64,000 nt of DNA, taken from contig CP132909.1 in the NCBI GenBank assembly GCA_031446125.1, forward strand, positions 682,001 through 746,000, in the 5' to 3' direction. The position numbers were made by a program, and so were the translations under genes. Positions 50,643 to 60,249 of this stretch are shown one piece after another; position 1 is the stretch's first letter, and the number at the start of each line of letters is the position of its first letter. This DNA comes from Arsenophonus sp031446125. Its GTDB lineage: Bacteria; Pseudomonadota; Gammaproteobacteria; Enterobacterales; Enterobacteriaceae. Under the pieces are notes generated by a model that had not been told where the DNA came from, did not search any database, and saw only the letters and a list, made by a program, of their open reading frames with translations.

Positions 50643-51349
50643 TTATTAAAAGCATGCAAATTTTATTTTTTGCATAAAACTAATTTTTATTATTACTTTA
50701 AAAAACAAAACTGTTAAAAATACATCATTTATTTCGATAATTTTTCTATAAAAAATATTGTTTTATTAACTATATAGATTGTTTTTAAGCAGTTTTAAAA
50801 AACTATTTAAATAATTATTAATATTATTAATCTAAGAAATAATAATTTTTATTTACAAATAGAAAAATATACAAATAGAAAAATATGAAAAATTTGTATT
50901 TTTATATATTTTTTTTTAATTTTTCTTAAGAGCAAAATCAAATATAAAATTATCATATTTTACTACAATATTTCAATACAAAAAAAATTACAAATAATAA
51001 AACATTTGCAAAAAATTATTAATGGAACATTTTTATAATAAATTGATTATTTTTTAATTTTTATATCAATATAAATAAAATTAACAATTCCAAAATAAAA
51101 ATTTAATAGATTATTTTTTTAAAAACAGTTATTTTTTGTTTTTATAATAAAATTTAAATTTTTTATAAAAGTTACCTAATAATTTAGTGACTATGATAAT
51201 TTACTTACTAAACTAATCAAAAAATAAAATTTAAAGTACAATATAATATCTATGATTTTTGTAAAATAAGAAACGTAAATTGGATTAAAAAATAATTTAA
51301 ATTCAAAATAATAACTAAAGAAATTCTTGCAAATAATATAAACAAAAAT
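50643..51349. other. Non-coding spacer between rRNA promoter and asnA
   Basis: About 700 bp of AT-rich DNA. In E. coli kup, ravA, viaA and the rbs genes lie between asnA and rrnC; no trace is recognisable. It contains the 16-bp tandem duplication at 50855-50886. Confidence 0.5.
50855..50886. repeat. Tandem duplication, 16-bp unit x 2
   Basis: ACAAATAGAAAAATAT repeated twice without mismatch in the non-coding DNA upstream of the rRNA promoters. Confidence 0.9.
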
Positions 51350-52342
51350 TTATAGCATATCAATAACTTCCATTTGATGTTTAATAGACCATACACTACA
51401 TTGTACTTGACCAATGTGTTTTTTTTGAAGTAATAACATAATTAAACGCGATTGTCCAATACCCCCACCTATTGTTTGTGGCATATGACCTTTTAATAAA
51501 TCTTGATGCCATTCAAAAAAAATTCTGTTATGATATCCTGTTATTTCTAATTGATTTTTAAGTGACTCTTCATCAACACGTATACCCATTGAAGAAATTT
51601 CAAATGCATTTTGCAATACTGGATTCCATACAATAATGTCACCATTTAAACCAATAAATCCTTCACTATTCTGTGTCGTCCAATCATCATAATCAGGGGC
51701 ACGTATATCATGAACACAACCATGAGATAACTTTCCACCAATACCAATAATAAACACTGCACCTAGTTTTTTGACTATAGCATATTCTCTTTCATTAGAA
51801 TTAAGATTAGGATAACGTTGGAGTAATTCTTCACTATGAATAAAAAAGATCTGATCAGGCAAAAATGGAATTAAATTAAATTTAAAACTAACAATTTCTT
51901 CTGTTTTTTTTATTATTTTATAAATTTCAATAACTGTTTTTTTTAAATAATCTAAAGAACGATCTTTTTTAAAAATTACTTTTTCCCAATCCCATTGATC
52001 AACAAATACAGAATGCATGGGTGTTAAACAATCTTCATCGGGACGCAATGCTTTCATGTGCGTATATATGCCTTCTCCTGGTTTAAAATTAAAACGAGCT
52101 AAAGTTTTCCGTTTCCACTTGGCTAACGAATGTACAATTTCAAAAACAACATTGGGAATAGATTTTATTTTAACTTCTACTGCTTGCTCATATCCTGATA
52201 AATTGTCTTGAATACCATCACCAAGGCGACTTAAAATAGGAGATTGTATTTCAATTAAAGATAACTTTTTTTCTAATAAATTTGAAAAATAAGATTTAAT
52301 AAAATTAATTTGCTGTTGTTTTTCTACAAATAATTTTTCCAT
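51350..52342 (-). CDS. asnA: Aspartate-ammonia ligase (asparagine synthetase A)
   Basis: AsnA makes asparagine from aspartate and ammonia with ATP, and is structurally related to class II aspartyl-tRNA synthetase. The 330 residues equal E. coli. Conserved stretches are the N-terminal KLSLIEIQSPILSRLGDGIQD, LKALRPDEDCLTPMHSVFVDQWDWE, DIRAPDYDDW, and the C-terminal GGGIGQSRLIMLLL. Its usual regulator asnC, which lies between asnA and mioC in E. coli, is absent, so it may be expressed constitutively. Confidence 0.97.
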   Translation of the reverse strand: MEKLFVEKQQQINFIKSYFSNLLEKKLSLIEIQSPILSRLGDGIQDNLSGYEQAVEVKIKSIPNVVFEIVHSLAKWKRKTLARFNFKPGEGIYTHMKALRPDEDCLTPMHSVFVDQWDWEKVIFKKDRSLDYLKKTVIEIYKIIKKTEEIVSFKFNLIPFLPDQIFFIHSEELLQRYPNLNSNEREYAIVKKLGAVFIIGIGGKLSHGCVHDIRAPDYDDWTTQNSEGFIGLNGDIIVWNPVLQNAFEISSMGIRVDEESLKNQLEITGYHNRIFFEWHQDLLKGHMPQTIGGGIGQSRLIMLLLQKKHIGQVQCSVWSIKHQMEVIDML

Positions 52343-52821
52343 TTTTTGCCTTATAAATAATTATATTTTTTATTATTGTTATATCAAAAAATTCTTATAT
52401 ATTGAAAACTTCTTAATCTTAAAAAAAATGTATTATGTTTTAAAAAATAATAAAAAAAAGTTTTTTTCAACTAATATATTATCAAATAAACATAAACATA
52501 AAAATAAAAAATAATTTTAATATCTAAAAAATTAAAAAAAATATCTAGATTTTAAAAAACAGAATATATATATATTAAGTATTTTTTTAAAATATAAGGA
52601 TACTAAAATAAAATTTTAATAATCAATATTATTTATGCATAGATAAATATATTAAAAAAATATATTAAAAATATTAATCAAATAATTAACAAAATTATAT
52701 TTATAAAAATATAACAATAAGACATGAAAAATACATTAATATAATACTAAATTCAAACTCATTAAAAAAATAAAAAATCATATTTTTATGAAAATAATAT
52801 TAAAAAATATTGAGGTTCATA
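52343..52821. other. Divergent non-coding spacer between asnA and mioC
   Basis: About 480 bp of AT-rich DNA where E. coli has asnC. No asnC remnant is recognisable. It must hold the asnA and mioC promoters. Confidence 0.5.
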
Positions 52822-53286
52822 ATGCAAAAAATAACATTAATAACCGGTAGTACGATGGGTACTGCCGAATATATAGCTGACTATACAGCTGAAATATTAA
52901 AAAAATATAATTTTGAAACCAATATAAAACACGGACCAAATCTGGAAGATTTGTCAATGCAAGGTATATGGTTAATTGTATGTTCTACTCATGGAGTCGG
53001 TGAACTACCAGAAAACATAAAACCTTTAGCAAAAGAAATTAACAAAAAAAAACCCAATCTTAAAAAAATTTTTTATGGTGCAATAGGCATAGGAAGTAGA
53101 GAATATGATACTTTTTGTAACGCAATTCATCAACTAGATCTTTTACTCAAAAGATACAATGCCAAAAAAATAGGAAAAACTTTAGAGATTAATATGTTAG
53201 AATATGATCTTATGGAAAATTTAACAAAACAGTGGATTAAAAAATGGAACAATGTTATTACTAATTTACAGAGTATAATAAATTAA
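52822..53286 (+). CDS. mioC: Flavodoxin-like protein MioC
   Basis: MioC is a small FMN-binding flavodoxin-fold protein; its E. coli homologue has been reported as an electron-transfer factor in biotin synthase assays. The protein is 154 residues (147 in E. coli). The phosphate-binding loop TGSTMGTAEYIAD and STHGVGELPENI plus GIGSREYDTFC are conserved. A TTG at 52810 is in frame, but ATG 52822 has GAGG six bases upstream and matches the E. coli start. In E. coli transcription of mioC runs into oriC; the same arrangement is kept here. Confidence 0.94.
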   Translation: MQKITLITGSTMGTAEYIADYTAEILKKYNFETNIKHGPNLEDLSMQGIWLIVCSTHGVGELPENIKPLAKEINKKKPNLKKIFYGAIGIGSREYDTFCNAIHQLDLLLKRYNAKKIGKTLEINMLEYDLMENLTKQWIKKWNNVITNLQSIIN

Positions 53287-53289
53287 TAA

Positions 53290-53530
53290 ATTTGTTGATA
53301 AGTATGAGAATAACTTGTGTTTATAAATAAATAAACACAAAAATAATTATATATTGTGAATAACTTATGATATTAATACAAACTTATCCTATGAACGATC
53401 ACTTATCATTCACAATTAAATATCTTAACAAGATCTCAATCTTATTAATATATTTTCATTTATCAACAGATAATCTTTATTATAATAAAAAGAATAATAA
53501 AAAAAATATTTATAATTATTTTGTTTTATA
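53290..53530. other. Putative replication origin (oriC) with degenerate DnaA boxes
   Basis: The spacer between mioC and mnmG, where E. coli oriC lies. Boxes in E. coli order: TTATCAACA (R4-like, 53301-53293 minus), TTATTCACA (R2-like, 53363-53355 minus), TTATCCTAT (R5/M-like, 53384-53392) and TTATCAACA (R1-like, 53460-53468). Between them GATCACTTATCATTCACAA at 53396-53414 matches an E. coli oriC segment. Distances R2-to-GATCAC and CATTCACA-to-R1 equal those of E. coli within one base. An AT-rich stretch after R1 is where the unwinding element would be. Flanking genes run outward on both sides. Confidence 0.75.
53315..53340. repeat. Perfect inverted repeat between the R4-like and R2-like boxes
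   Basis: TTGTGTTTAT and ATAAACACAA flank six bases, forming a 10-bp stem 29 bp after the mioC stop. No T-run follows in either direction, so it is not an ordinary intrinsic terminator. Confidence 0.85.
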
Positions 53531-53672
53531 TTTTCAATAGTTTAAAAATATATTTTTTTATTTAAAAAACTTTATAACAAAATTAATTGTTTTTTATTTA
53601 CATATTATTTATGTAAAATTAAAATTAAAAATAAATCAAAATCAAAAATAAATTAAGGTATAAAAATTTATA

Positions 53673-55556
53673 ATGTTTTATCCAAAAAAATTTGAAGTTA
53701 TTATTGTTGGTGGAGGCCATGCTGGAACAGAAGCAGCTTTAGCTGCTGCTCGAATGGGATCTAAAACTTTGTTAATAACTCATAATATTGAAACATTAGG
53801 TCAAATGTCATGCAATCCATCTATTGGTGGAATTGGGAAAGGTCATCTAGTAAAAGAAATTGATGCATTAGGTGGATTAATGGCTATCGCAACTGATAAA
53901 TCAGGAATCCAATTTAAAACACTTAATGCAAAAAAAGGACCTGCAGTACGTGCAACAAGAGCGCAAACTGATAGAATGCTTTATAAGAAAAATATTCGAA
54001 TAACATTAGAACAACAAAAAAATTTAATGATATTTCAACAAAATATCATAGATATTATAGTAAAGAATGACCACATTATTGGAGTAATAACACAAATTGG
54101 ATTAAAATTTTATGCAAAATCCGTATTATTAACTGTTGGAACATTTCTTAATGGAAAAATACACATAGGGTTCAAAAGTTTTGATGGTGGTAGAGCAAGT
54201 GATCCTTCTTCTATTCATTTATCAAATAAATTAAAAGAATTACCATTAAGAATTAACAGATTAAAAACAGGAACTCCTCCTAGACTAGATAGCAGAAGTA
54301 TTGATTTTTCAGAATTAATACCACAATTTAGTGATAATCCAATACCAGTTTTTTCTTTCTTAGGAACATTAGATCAACATCCAAAACAATTACCTTGTTA
54401 TATTACTTATACTAATGAAAAAACTCATCAAATAATTAATAAAAATTTAAAATATAGTCCTATATATACAGGTATAATTAAAGGTACAGGACCACGTTAT
54501 TGTCCTTCTATTGAAGATAAAATAGTTCGATTTTCTCATAGATCTGCACATCAAATATTTTTAGAACCAGAAGGACTCAAAAGTAACGAAATTTATCCTA
54601 ATGGAATTTCTACAAGCTTACCTTTTAATGTGCAAATAGAAATGATTCATTCTATTAAAGGTTTAGAAAATGCAGATATTACTAGACCTGGATATTCTGT
54701 TGAATATGATTTTTTTGATCCACGTGATTTAAAACCTACTTTAGAAAATAAATTCATAAAAGGACTTTTTTTGGCCGGTCAAATTAATGGTACTACAGGT
54801 TATGAAGAAGCTGCAGCACAGGGATTATTAGCTGGAATTAATGCTGCTCTTTATTCTCATGAAAAAAAAGGATGGTACCCACGTCGTGATCAAGCTTATA
54901 TTGGTGTCTTGGTCGATGATCTTTGTACATTGGGAACTACAGAACCTTATCGCATGTTTACTTCAAGAGCAGAATATCGAATTATGTTACGCGAAGATAA
55001 TGCTGATCTTCGTTTAACTGAAAAAGGTCGCAAACTTGGATTAATTGACGATAATCGTTGGAAAATATTCTGTCAAAAAATTGAATTAATTGAACAGGAA
55101 CGCCAAAGATTGCGTAATACTTGGATAGATCCTAATTGTAATGATATTAAAAAAATTTTAAGTGTACCACTTTCAAAAAAAACTAATGGAGAAGAATTAT
55201 TACGTCGTCCTGAAATAAATTATAAATTACTTACTTCATTAAAATATTTTTCACCTTTAGTTGTTCATGAGATTCAAATTACAAATCAAATTGAAATTCA
55301 AATAAAATACGAAGGCTATCTTCTTCGTCAAGAAAAAGAAGTAAAAAAACATATACGTAATGAATATATAACTTTACCCATTAATACTGATTATAAAAAT
55401 ATCAAAGGTCTTTCTAATGAAGTAATAGAAAAACTCAATGCTCATAAACCAATCTCTATTGGTCAGGCATCACGCATATCAGGAATTACTCCTGCAGCAA
55501 TATCAATATTATTAATATGGTTAAAAAAACAAAATTTGTTACGCACAAATGTTTAA
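53673..55556 (+). CDS. mnmG: tRNA uridine-5-carboxymethylaminomethyl modification enzyme MnmG
   Basis: MnmG (GidA) with MnmE forms the cmnm5U34 wobble modification using FAD and methylenetetrahydrofolate. The 627 residues match E. coli (629). The FAD-binding Rossmann motif GGGHAGTEAALAAARMG is at the N-terminus, CNPSIGGIGKGHLVKEIDALGG follows, and GTTGYEEAAAQGLLAGINAA is near residue 370. The C-terminal helical domain that binds MnmE is present. It is next to oriC as in E. coli; rsmG, which normally follows, is missing. Confidence 0.98.
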   Translation: MFYPKKFEVIIVGGGHAGTEAALAAARMGSKTLLITHNIETLGQMSCNPSIGGIGKGHLVKEIDALGGLMAIATDKSGIQFKTLNAKKGPAVRATRAQTDRMLYKKNIRITLEQQKNLMIFQQNIIDIIVKNDHIIGVITQIGLKFYAKSVLLTVGTFLNGKIHIGFKSFDGGRASDPSSIHLSNKLKELPLRINRLKTGTPPRLDSRSIDFSELIPQFSDNPIPVFSFLGTLDQHPKQLPCYITYTNEKTHQIINKNLKYSPIYTGIIKGTGPRYCPSIEDKIVRFSHRSAHQIFLEPEGLKSNEIYPNGISTSLPFNVQIEMIHSIKGLENADITRPGYSVEYDFFDPRDLKPTLENKFIKGLFLAGQINGTTGYEEAAAQGLLAGINAALYSHEKKGWYPRRDQAYIGVLVDDLCTLGTTEPYRMFTSRAEYRIMLREDNADLRLTEKGRKLGLIDDNRWKIFCQKIELIEQERQRLRNTWIDPNCNDIKKILSVPLSKKTNGEELLRRPEINYKLLTSLKYFSPLVVHEIQITNQIEIQIKYEGYLLRQEKEVKKHIRNEYITLPINTDYKNIKGLSNEVIEKLNAHKPISIGQASRISGITPAAISILLIWLKKQNLLRTNV

Positions 55557-56450
55557 TTGTAAAAAAATGATTTATTTTTTAAAAAGATATCAATAATATA
55601 TTTTTATATTAATAATTAAATAGAATAAAATATTTTTATGTGTTGAATTTTTCAAAAAAGTAATTTAAATTTATCAAATTCAGTTGATAATATAATTATT
55701 CTTAAATTAAAAATATTATTTATAATACAAAAAAAATATTATAATTTTTAACTTTAAAAAAATATCATCTTCTATGTTAAAAATTATTTTTTATTTTCAA
55801 AATAAAAAAATAAAAATACATTAAAATAATTAGTAGTTTATTTTATTTTTCAATTTTTTAAAAAATAGTTTGTAAAAAATTAATGAAATTATAAATAAAA
55901 AATTTTGATATTCAAAAATATTTTTTATAAAAACAAAATAAAACAAAAAATTTTTTTTCATAATTTTTTTCATAATTTTTAAATAGAAAAATTAATTTTT
56001 AAAAAATCTTTTTTTTCAAATTATATTCATAAAATATTAATATAGATATTTTTTAAAATAATATTATAAAAATGAACAAATTTATTGAATTAAATTTTAT
56101 ATTTAAATATTATACGTATGGAATATTAAATTTTATCAATTATAATTGAATGTATTAAAAATTTTAAATAATCAACATTTTTATCAACAATTTAATTAAC
56201 AAAAATATTTTTGAGATTTACAGATAAAATTTTATCATATTATTTGTTTATATTTTTTATAAAAACTTTTTTAATATCAAAATTATAAAAAATAATAAAA
56301 AATTTTATTAAAATCAATTATCATTTTAAGCAATTTTTGATAAAATAACTTTTTTAATGCTAATATTAAAAATTAATAATTTAAAAATGTACTTTAAGAA
56401 AATCAATCACAATAATTTCTATAAATAAAGAAAAAAAAAGGTAAGGAATT
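55557..56450. other. Non-coding spacer replacing rsmG and atpI
   Basis: 894 bp between mnmG and atpB. E. coli has rsmG (about 620 bp) and atpI (about 380 bp) here. Neither can be recognised. A possible atp promoter lies at 56337-56366. Confidence 0.6.
56337..56366 (+). promoter_or_regulatory. Possible promoter of the atp operon
   Basis: -35 TTGATA (56337-56342), an 18-bp spacer ending in TGC, and -10 TAATAT (56361-56366), giving an extended -10 (TGn). It lies 85 bp upstream of atpB. In this A+T background the match could be coincidental. Confidence 0.4.
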
Positions 56451-57278
56451 GTGTCTGTTTCAAACGAAATAATGACAAAAAAAAATTATATAGAACATCA
56501 TTTAGAAAATCTTCAGTTAGATTTACATAATTTTAAATTAATTAATCCATTAAACAAAAATGAATTTTCATTTTGGATATTAAACATTGATTCACTTTTT
56601 TTTTCAATTTTTCTTGGAATTATTTTTTTGACTGTATTTAGAATTATTGCTGTTAATGCAACTAGTTCTGTACCAAACAAATTACAAACTGCAATAGAAA
56701 TGATTATTAATTTTGTTAACCACTCTGTTTGTGATATTTATCATGGAAAAAGTAAAATTATTGCACCACTAGCTTTAACAGTTTTTATTTGGATTTTTAT
56801 GATGAATATCATGGACTTATTACCTATTGATTTTCTACCTTATATCGCTAAGGAATATTTAATTTTACCTGCATTACGTGTTGTACCAACTACAGATTTA
56901 AACATAACTATATCTATGGCCATTAATGTATTTATCTTAATTATTTTTTATAGCATAAAAATCAAAGGACCAAAAAATTTCATAAAAGAATTAATTTTAC
57001 AACCATTTAATAATCCTATTTTTATTCCTCTTAATTTAATTTTAGAAGGAATCAGTTTTTTATCTAAACCAATATCACTAAGTTTAAGATTATTTGGTAA
57101 TATGTATGCGGGTGAATTAATTTTTATTCTTATTGCTACTTTCTTACCATGGTGGTCACAGTGGATGCTAAATGTACCTTGGGCCATTTTTCATATACTT
57201 GTTGTTACCTTACAATCCTTTATTTTCATGATTTTAACAATTATTTATTTATCAATGGCATCAGAAAAAAAACAATAA
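56451..57278 (+). CDS. atpB: ATP synthase F0 subunit a
   Basis: Subunit a forms the proton half-channels next to the c-ring. The 275 residues (271 in E. coli) contain about five or six membrane helices. SLRLFGNMYAGELIFI carries the essential arginine (Arg210 in E. coli), and VPWAIFHILVVTLQSFIF the last helix. The start is GTG 56451, six bases after TAAGGA; an ATG at 56472 is possible but would drop the conserved N-terminus. It is the first gene of the atp operon here because atpI is gone. Confidence 0.97.
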   Translation: MSVSNEIMTKKNYIEHHLENLQLDLHNFKLINPLNKNEFSFWILNIDSLFFSIFLGIIFLTVFRIIAVNATSSVPNKLQTAIEMIINFVNHSVCDIYHGKSKIIAPLALTVFIWIFMMNIMDLLPIDFLPYIAKEYLILPALRVVPTTDLNITISMAINVFILIIFYSIKIKGPKNFIKELILQPFNNPIFIPLNLILEGISFLSKPISLSLRLFGNMYAGELIFILIATFLPWWSQWMLNVPWAIFHILVVTLQSFIFMILTIIYLSMASEKKQ

Positions 57279-57313
57279 TTTATTAATTTTTTAATATCAA
57301 AGGAAAACATATG

Positions 57314-57553
57314 ATGGAAAATTTAAATACAGATCTATTATACATAGCAGCCGGTATTATGATGGGATTGGCTGCAATTGGTGCTGCAATTGGTATTGGA
57401 ATATTAGGTGGGAAATTTTTAGAAGGTGCTGCACGTCAACCAGATTTAATTCCATTGTTACGAACCCAGTTTTTTATCGTTATGGGACTGGTAGATGCAA
57501 TTCCTATGATTACTGTTGGTTTGGGTTTGTATATGATATTCGTTATTTCTTAA
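57314..57553 (+). CDS. atpE: ATP synthase F0 subunit c
   Basis: The proteolipid that forms the rotating c-ring. With ATG 57314 it has 79 residues, exactly as E. coli; ATG 57311 would add one methionine. Two membrane helices flank the polar loop ARQPDLIP, and the proton-carrying aspartate is in GLVDAIPMI near residue 61. It is one of the most conserved proteins in the window. Confidence 0.97.
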   Translation: MENLNTDLLYIAAGIMMGLAAIGAAIGIGILGGKFLEGAARQPDLIPLLRTQFFIVMGLVDAIPMITVGLGLYMIFVIS

Positions 57554-57619
57554 TAATAAAAAAATAGTTAATAGTTAAGATAAAATTTTAACAACAAAAT
57601 TTAAAAGAAAATTTTTATT

Positions 57620-58120
57620 ATGAATTTTAATGCAACAATTTTGGGTCAAGCTATTGCATTTTTTTTATTCGTGTTTTTCTGTATGAAATATGTATGGAAA
57701 CCTATTATAAATGCAATTGAAAAACGTCAAAAAGAAATTACAGAAAATTTGGTCATTGCAGAAAAAGCAAAAAATGAATCAGAATTAATAAAAATAGATG
57801 CAAAAAAACAAATACAAATAGCAAAACAAAAAGCCAAAAAAATTATCGATGAAGCTAATAAACAACGAATTCAAATTATTGAAAAGGCTAAATTAGAAGC
57901 TAAAATAAAACAAAAAAAAATAATTTCTGAAGCAAATATGGAAATTGATATTCACCAAAAACATATTCGTGAAGTATTACATAAAGAAATTGCAAAATTG
58001 GCTATTTTAGGAGCTGAAAAAATAATTGAACATTCTATTGATAGAATAACCGGCAATCAAATTATTGATAATTTTTTAAATGAAATTAGCAAGAAAGATA
58101 ATAGGATATCATTAAAATGA
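57620..58120 (+). CDS. atpF: ATP synthase F0 subunit b
   Basis: Subunit b is the peripheral stalk. An N-terminal membrane helix (about residues 5-25, ATILGQAIAFFLFVFFCMKY) is followed by a long coiled coil rich in lysine, glutamate and alanine. The 166 residues are ten more than E. coli, the surplus being at the C-terminus. The atpH start overlaps its stop by four bases (ATGA). Confidence 0.96.
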   Translation: MNFNATILGQAIAFFLFVFFCMKYVWKPIINAIEKRQKEITENLVIAEKAKNESELIKIDAKKQIQIAKQKAKKIIDEANKQRIQIIEKAKLEAKIKQKKIISEANMEIDIHQKHIREVLHKEIAKLAILGAEKIIEHSIDRITGNQIIDNFLNEISKKDNRISLK

Positions 58121-58641
58121 TTACAATTGCTAGACCATACGCTAAAGCAATTTTTGATCTTGCAGAAAAAAATAAATTGCTTGATGAATGCCAAAGTATG
58201 TTAATATTTCTTGTGGATATTATAAATAACAAAAAAATTAATCAACTTATTTATTCTGCAATAGCACCTAAAAAAATAGCAATAATTTTAATTTCTGTTT
58301 GTGACAATAAACTCAATAAGTACATTAAAAATTTAATTTATATTATGGCTGAAAATAAGCGATTAGCTGCATTATCTCAAGTTTTAAAACAATTTATTTC
58401 ATTACGTAATTTTTTAGAAGGAAAGATTAATGTAAACATTACGTCTGCTCATCAATTAAATGAAAAACAGAAATTAAAAATTTTAACAACAATAAAAAAT
58501 AAATTTTTTTGTCAAGTTAATTTGAATTATAAATTTGATAAATCTTTAATTGCAGGCATAATAATAAATATAGGAGATTTAGTGATTGATGGTAGTGTAC
58601 GTAATCGTATTAAACGGTTAAATCATACATTACAATTTTAA
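58117..58641 (+). CDS. atpH: ATP synthase F1 subunit delta
   Basis: Delta joins the b stalk to the top of the F1 hexamer. The 174 residues (177 in E. coli) begin ITIARPYAKAIFDLA and end near GDLVIDGSVRNRIKRL, both family signatures. It is the least conserved of the F1 subunits here, as is usual. It is followed after 15 bp, including AAGGAG, by atpA. Confidence 0.95.
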   Translation: MITIARPYAKAIFDLAEKNKLLDECQSMLIFLVDIINNKKINQLIYSAIAPKKIAIILISVCDNKLNKYIKNLIYIMAENKRLAALSQVLKQFISLRNFLEGKINVNITSAHQLNEKQKLKILTTIKNKFFCQVNLNYKFDKSLIAGIIINIGDLVIDGSVRNRIKRLNHTLQF

Positions 58642-58656
58642 GGAGAATTGTAGGAT

Positions 58657-60198
58657 ATGAAATTAAATTCTGCTGAAATCAGTGAATTAATAAAAGAACG
58701 TATTCTTCAATTTGATGTACTAAATACATCTCATAATGAAGGTATAATCGTTACTGTTGGTGACGGTATAATTCGTATTCATGGTTTATCTGAAGTAATG
58801 CAAAGTGAAATGATATTAATACCTGGTAATCAATACGCTATTGCATTTAACTTGGAGCGTGATCTGGTTTCTGCAGTTGTTATGGGATCATACATTCATT
58901 TAACTGAAGGTATGAAAGTAAAATGTACTGGTCGTATTTTTGAAGCACCTGTAGGTAGAGGATTACTTGGACGTATACTTAATACATTAGGTGAACCGAT
59001 TGATGGTAAAGGTATTCTTAAACACAATGGTTTTTTACCGGTTGAAGTTATGGCTCCTGGGGTTATTGATCGTCAATCTGTTGATCAACCTCTACAAACA
59101 GGATATAAATCAATCGATGCAATGATTCCTATTGGACGTGGTCAACGTGAATTAATTATTGGTGATAGAAAAACTGGAAAAACTACATTAGCTCTTGATA
59201 CCATAATTAATCAAAACCATTCAAAAGTAAAATGCATTTATGTAGCTATTGGTCAAAAAATTTCAACGATTGGTAATATTGTTAAAAAATTAGAAGAACA
59301 TAATGCACTTAATAATACAATAATTGTTGTTGCAACAGCTTCTGAATCCGCAATATTACAATATCTTGTACCTTATGTTGGTTGTGTAATGGGTGAATAT
59401 TTCAGAAATCATGGCGAAGATGCTTTAGTTGTTTACGATGATCTTTCTAAACAAGCTATTGCTTATCGACAAATTTCTCTATTATTAAGACGACCTCCTG
59501 GACGTGAAGCTTATCCAGGTGATATTTTTTATATTCATGCTCGTTTATTAGAGCGAGCTGCACGTGTTAATAGTCAATATATTGAAAAATATACTAAAGG
59601 AAAAATAAAAAATAAAACTGGTTCATTAACAGCATTACCTATTATTGAAACTCAAGAAGGTGATGTTTCTTCTTTTGTACCAACTAATGTTATTTCGATT
59701 ACAGATGGACAAATTTTTTTGGAATCTAAATTATTTAATTCTGGAATTCGTCCTGCAATTAATCCTACAATATCAGTCTCACGTGTAGGAAGTGCAGCAC
59801 AAACTGATATTATAAAAAAATTATCTGCTGGTATTCGTAATGCATTAGCACAATATCATGAATTATCTGCATTTTCACAATTTTTATCTGATTTAGATGA
59901 AGAAACACGTCAACAATTAATTCATGGGCAAAAAGTTACTGAATTATTAAAACAAAAACAACATAAACCAATGTCTATTGCAGAACAGGCTTTGTCTTTA
60001 TTTTCTGCCGAACATGGCTATCTAAAAGATGTTGAAGTAACAGAAATAAATAAGTTTGAAACATCATTATTAAATTATGCTAATCGTGAATTTTTTATGT
60101 TATTAAAAAAAATTAATCAAACAGGTACATATAACAAAGAAATAGAAACAGAATTACATCATGTACTGCTTTCTTTTAAAGAAAGTGTTTTTTTTTAA
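58657..60198 (+). CDS. atpA: ATP synthase F1 subunit alpha
   Basis: Alpha forms the hexamer with beta and holds non-catalytic nucleotide sites. The 513 residues equal E. coli. The P-loop is GDRKTGKTT near residue 169; the E. coli glutamine there is lysine. The alpha/beta signature PAINPTISVSRVGSAAQ and the arginine finger region are intact. Its ATG is preceded by AAGGAG at a slightly long distance (about 12 bases). Confidence 0.98.
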   Translation: MKLNSAEISELIKERILQFDVLNTSHNEGIIVTVGDGIIRIHGLSEVMQSEMILIPGNQYAIAFNLERDLVSAVVMGSYIHLTEGMKVKCTGRIFEAPVGRGLLGRILNTLGEPIDGKGILKHNGFLPVEVMAPGVIDRQSVDQPLQTGYKSIDAMIPIGRGQRELIIGDRKTGKTTLALDTIINQNHSKVKCIYVAIGQKISTIGNIVKKLEEHNALNNTIIVVATASESAILQYLVPYVGCVMGEYFRNHGEDALVVYDDLSKQAIAYRQISLLLRRPPGREAYPGDIFYIHARLLERAARVNSQYIEKYTKGKIKNKTGSLTALPIIETQEGDVSSFVPTNVISITDGQIFLESKLFNSGIRPAINPTISVSRVGSAAQTDIIKKLSAGIRNALAQYHELSAFSQFLSDLDEETRQQLIHGQKVTELLKQKQHKPMSIAEQALSLFSAEHGYLKDVEVTEINKFETSLLNYANREFFMLLKKINQTGTYNKEIETELHHVLLSFKESVFF

Positions 60199-60249
60199 AT
60201 TATACTTAAATTTTATTTCGATCGCTTGATGAATATAGGAGAAATAAAA

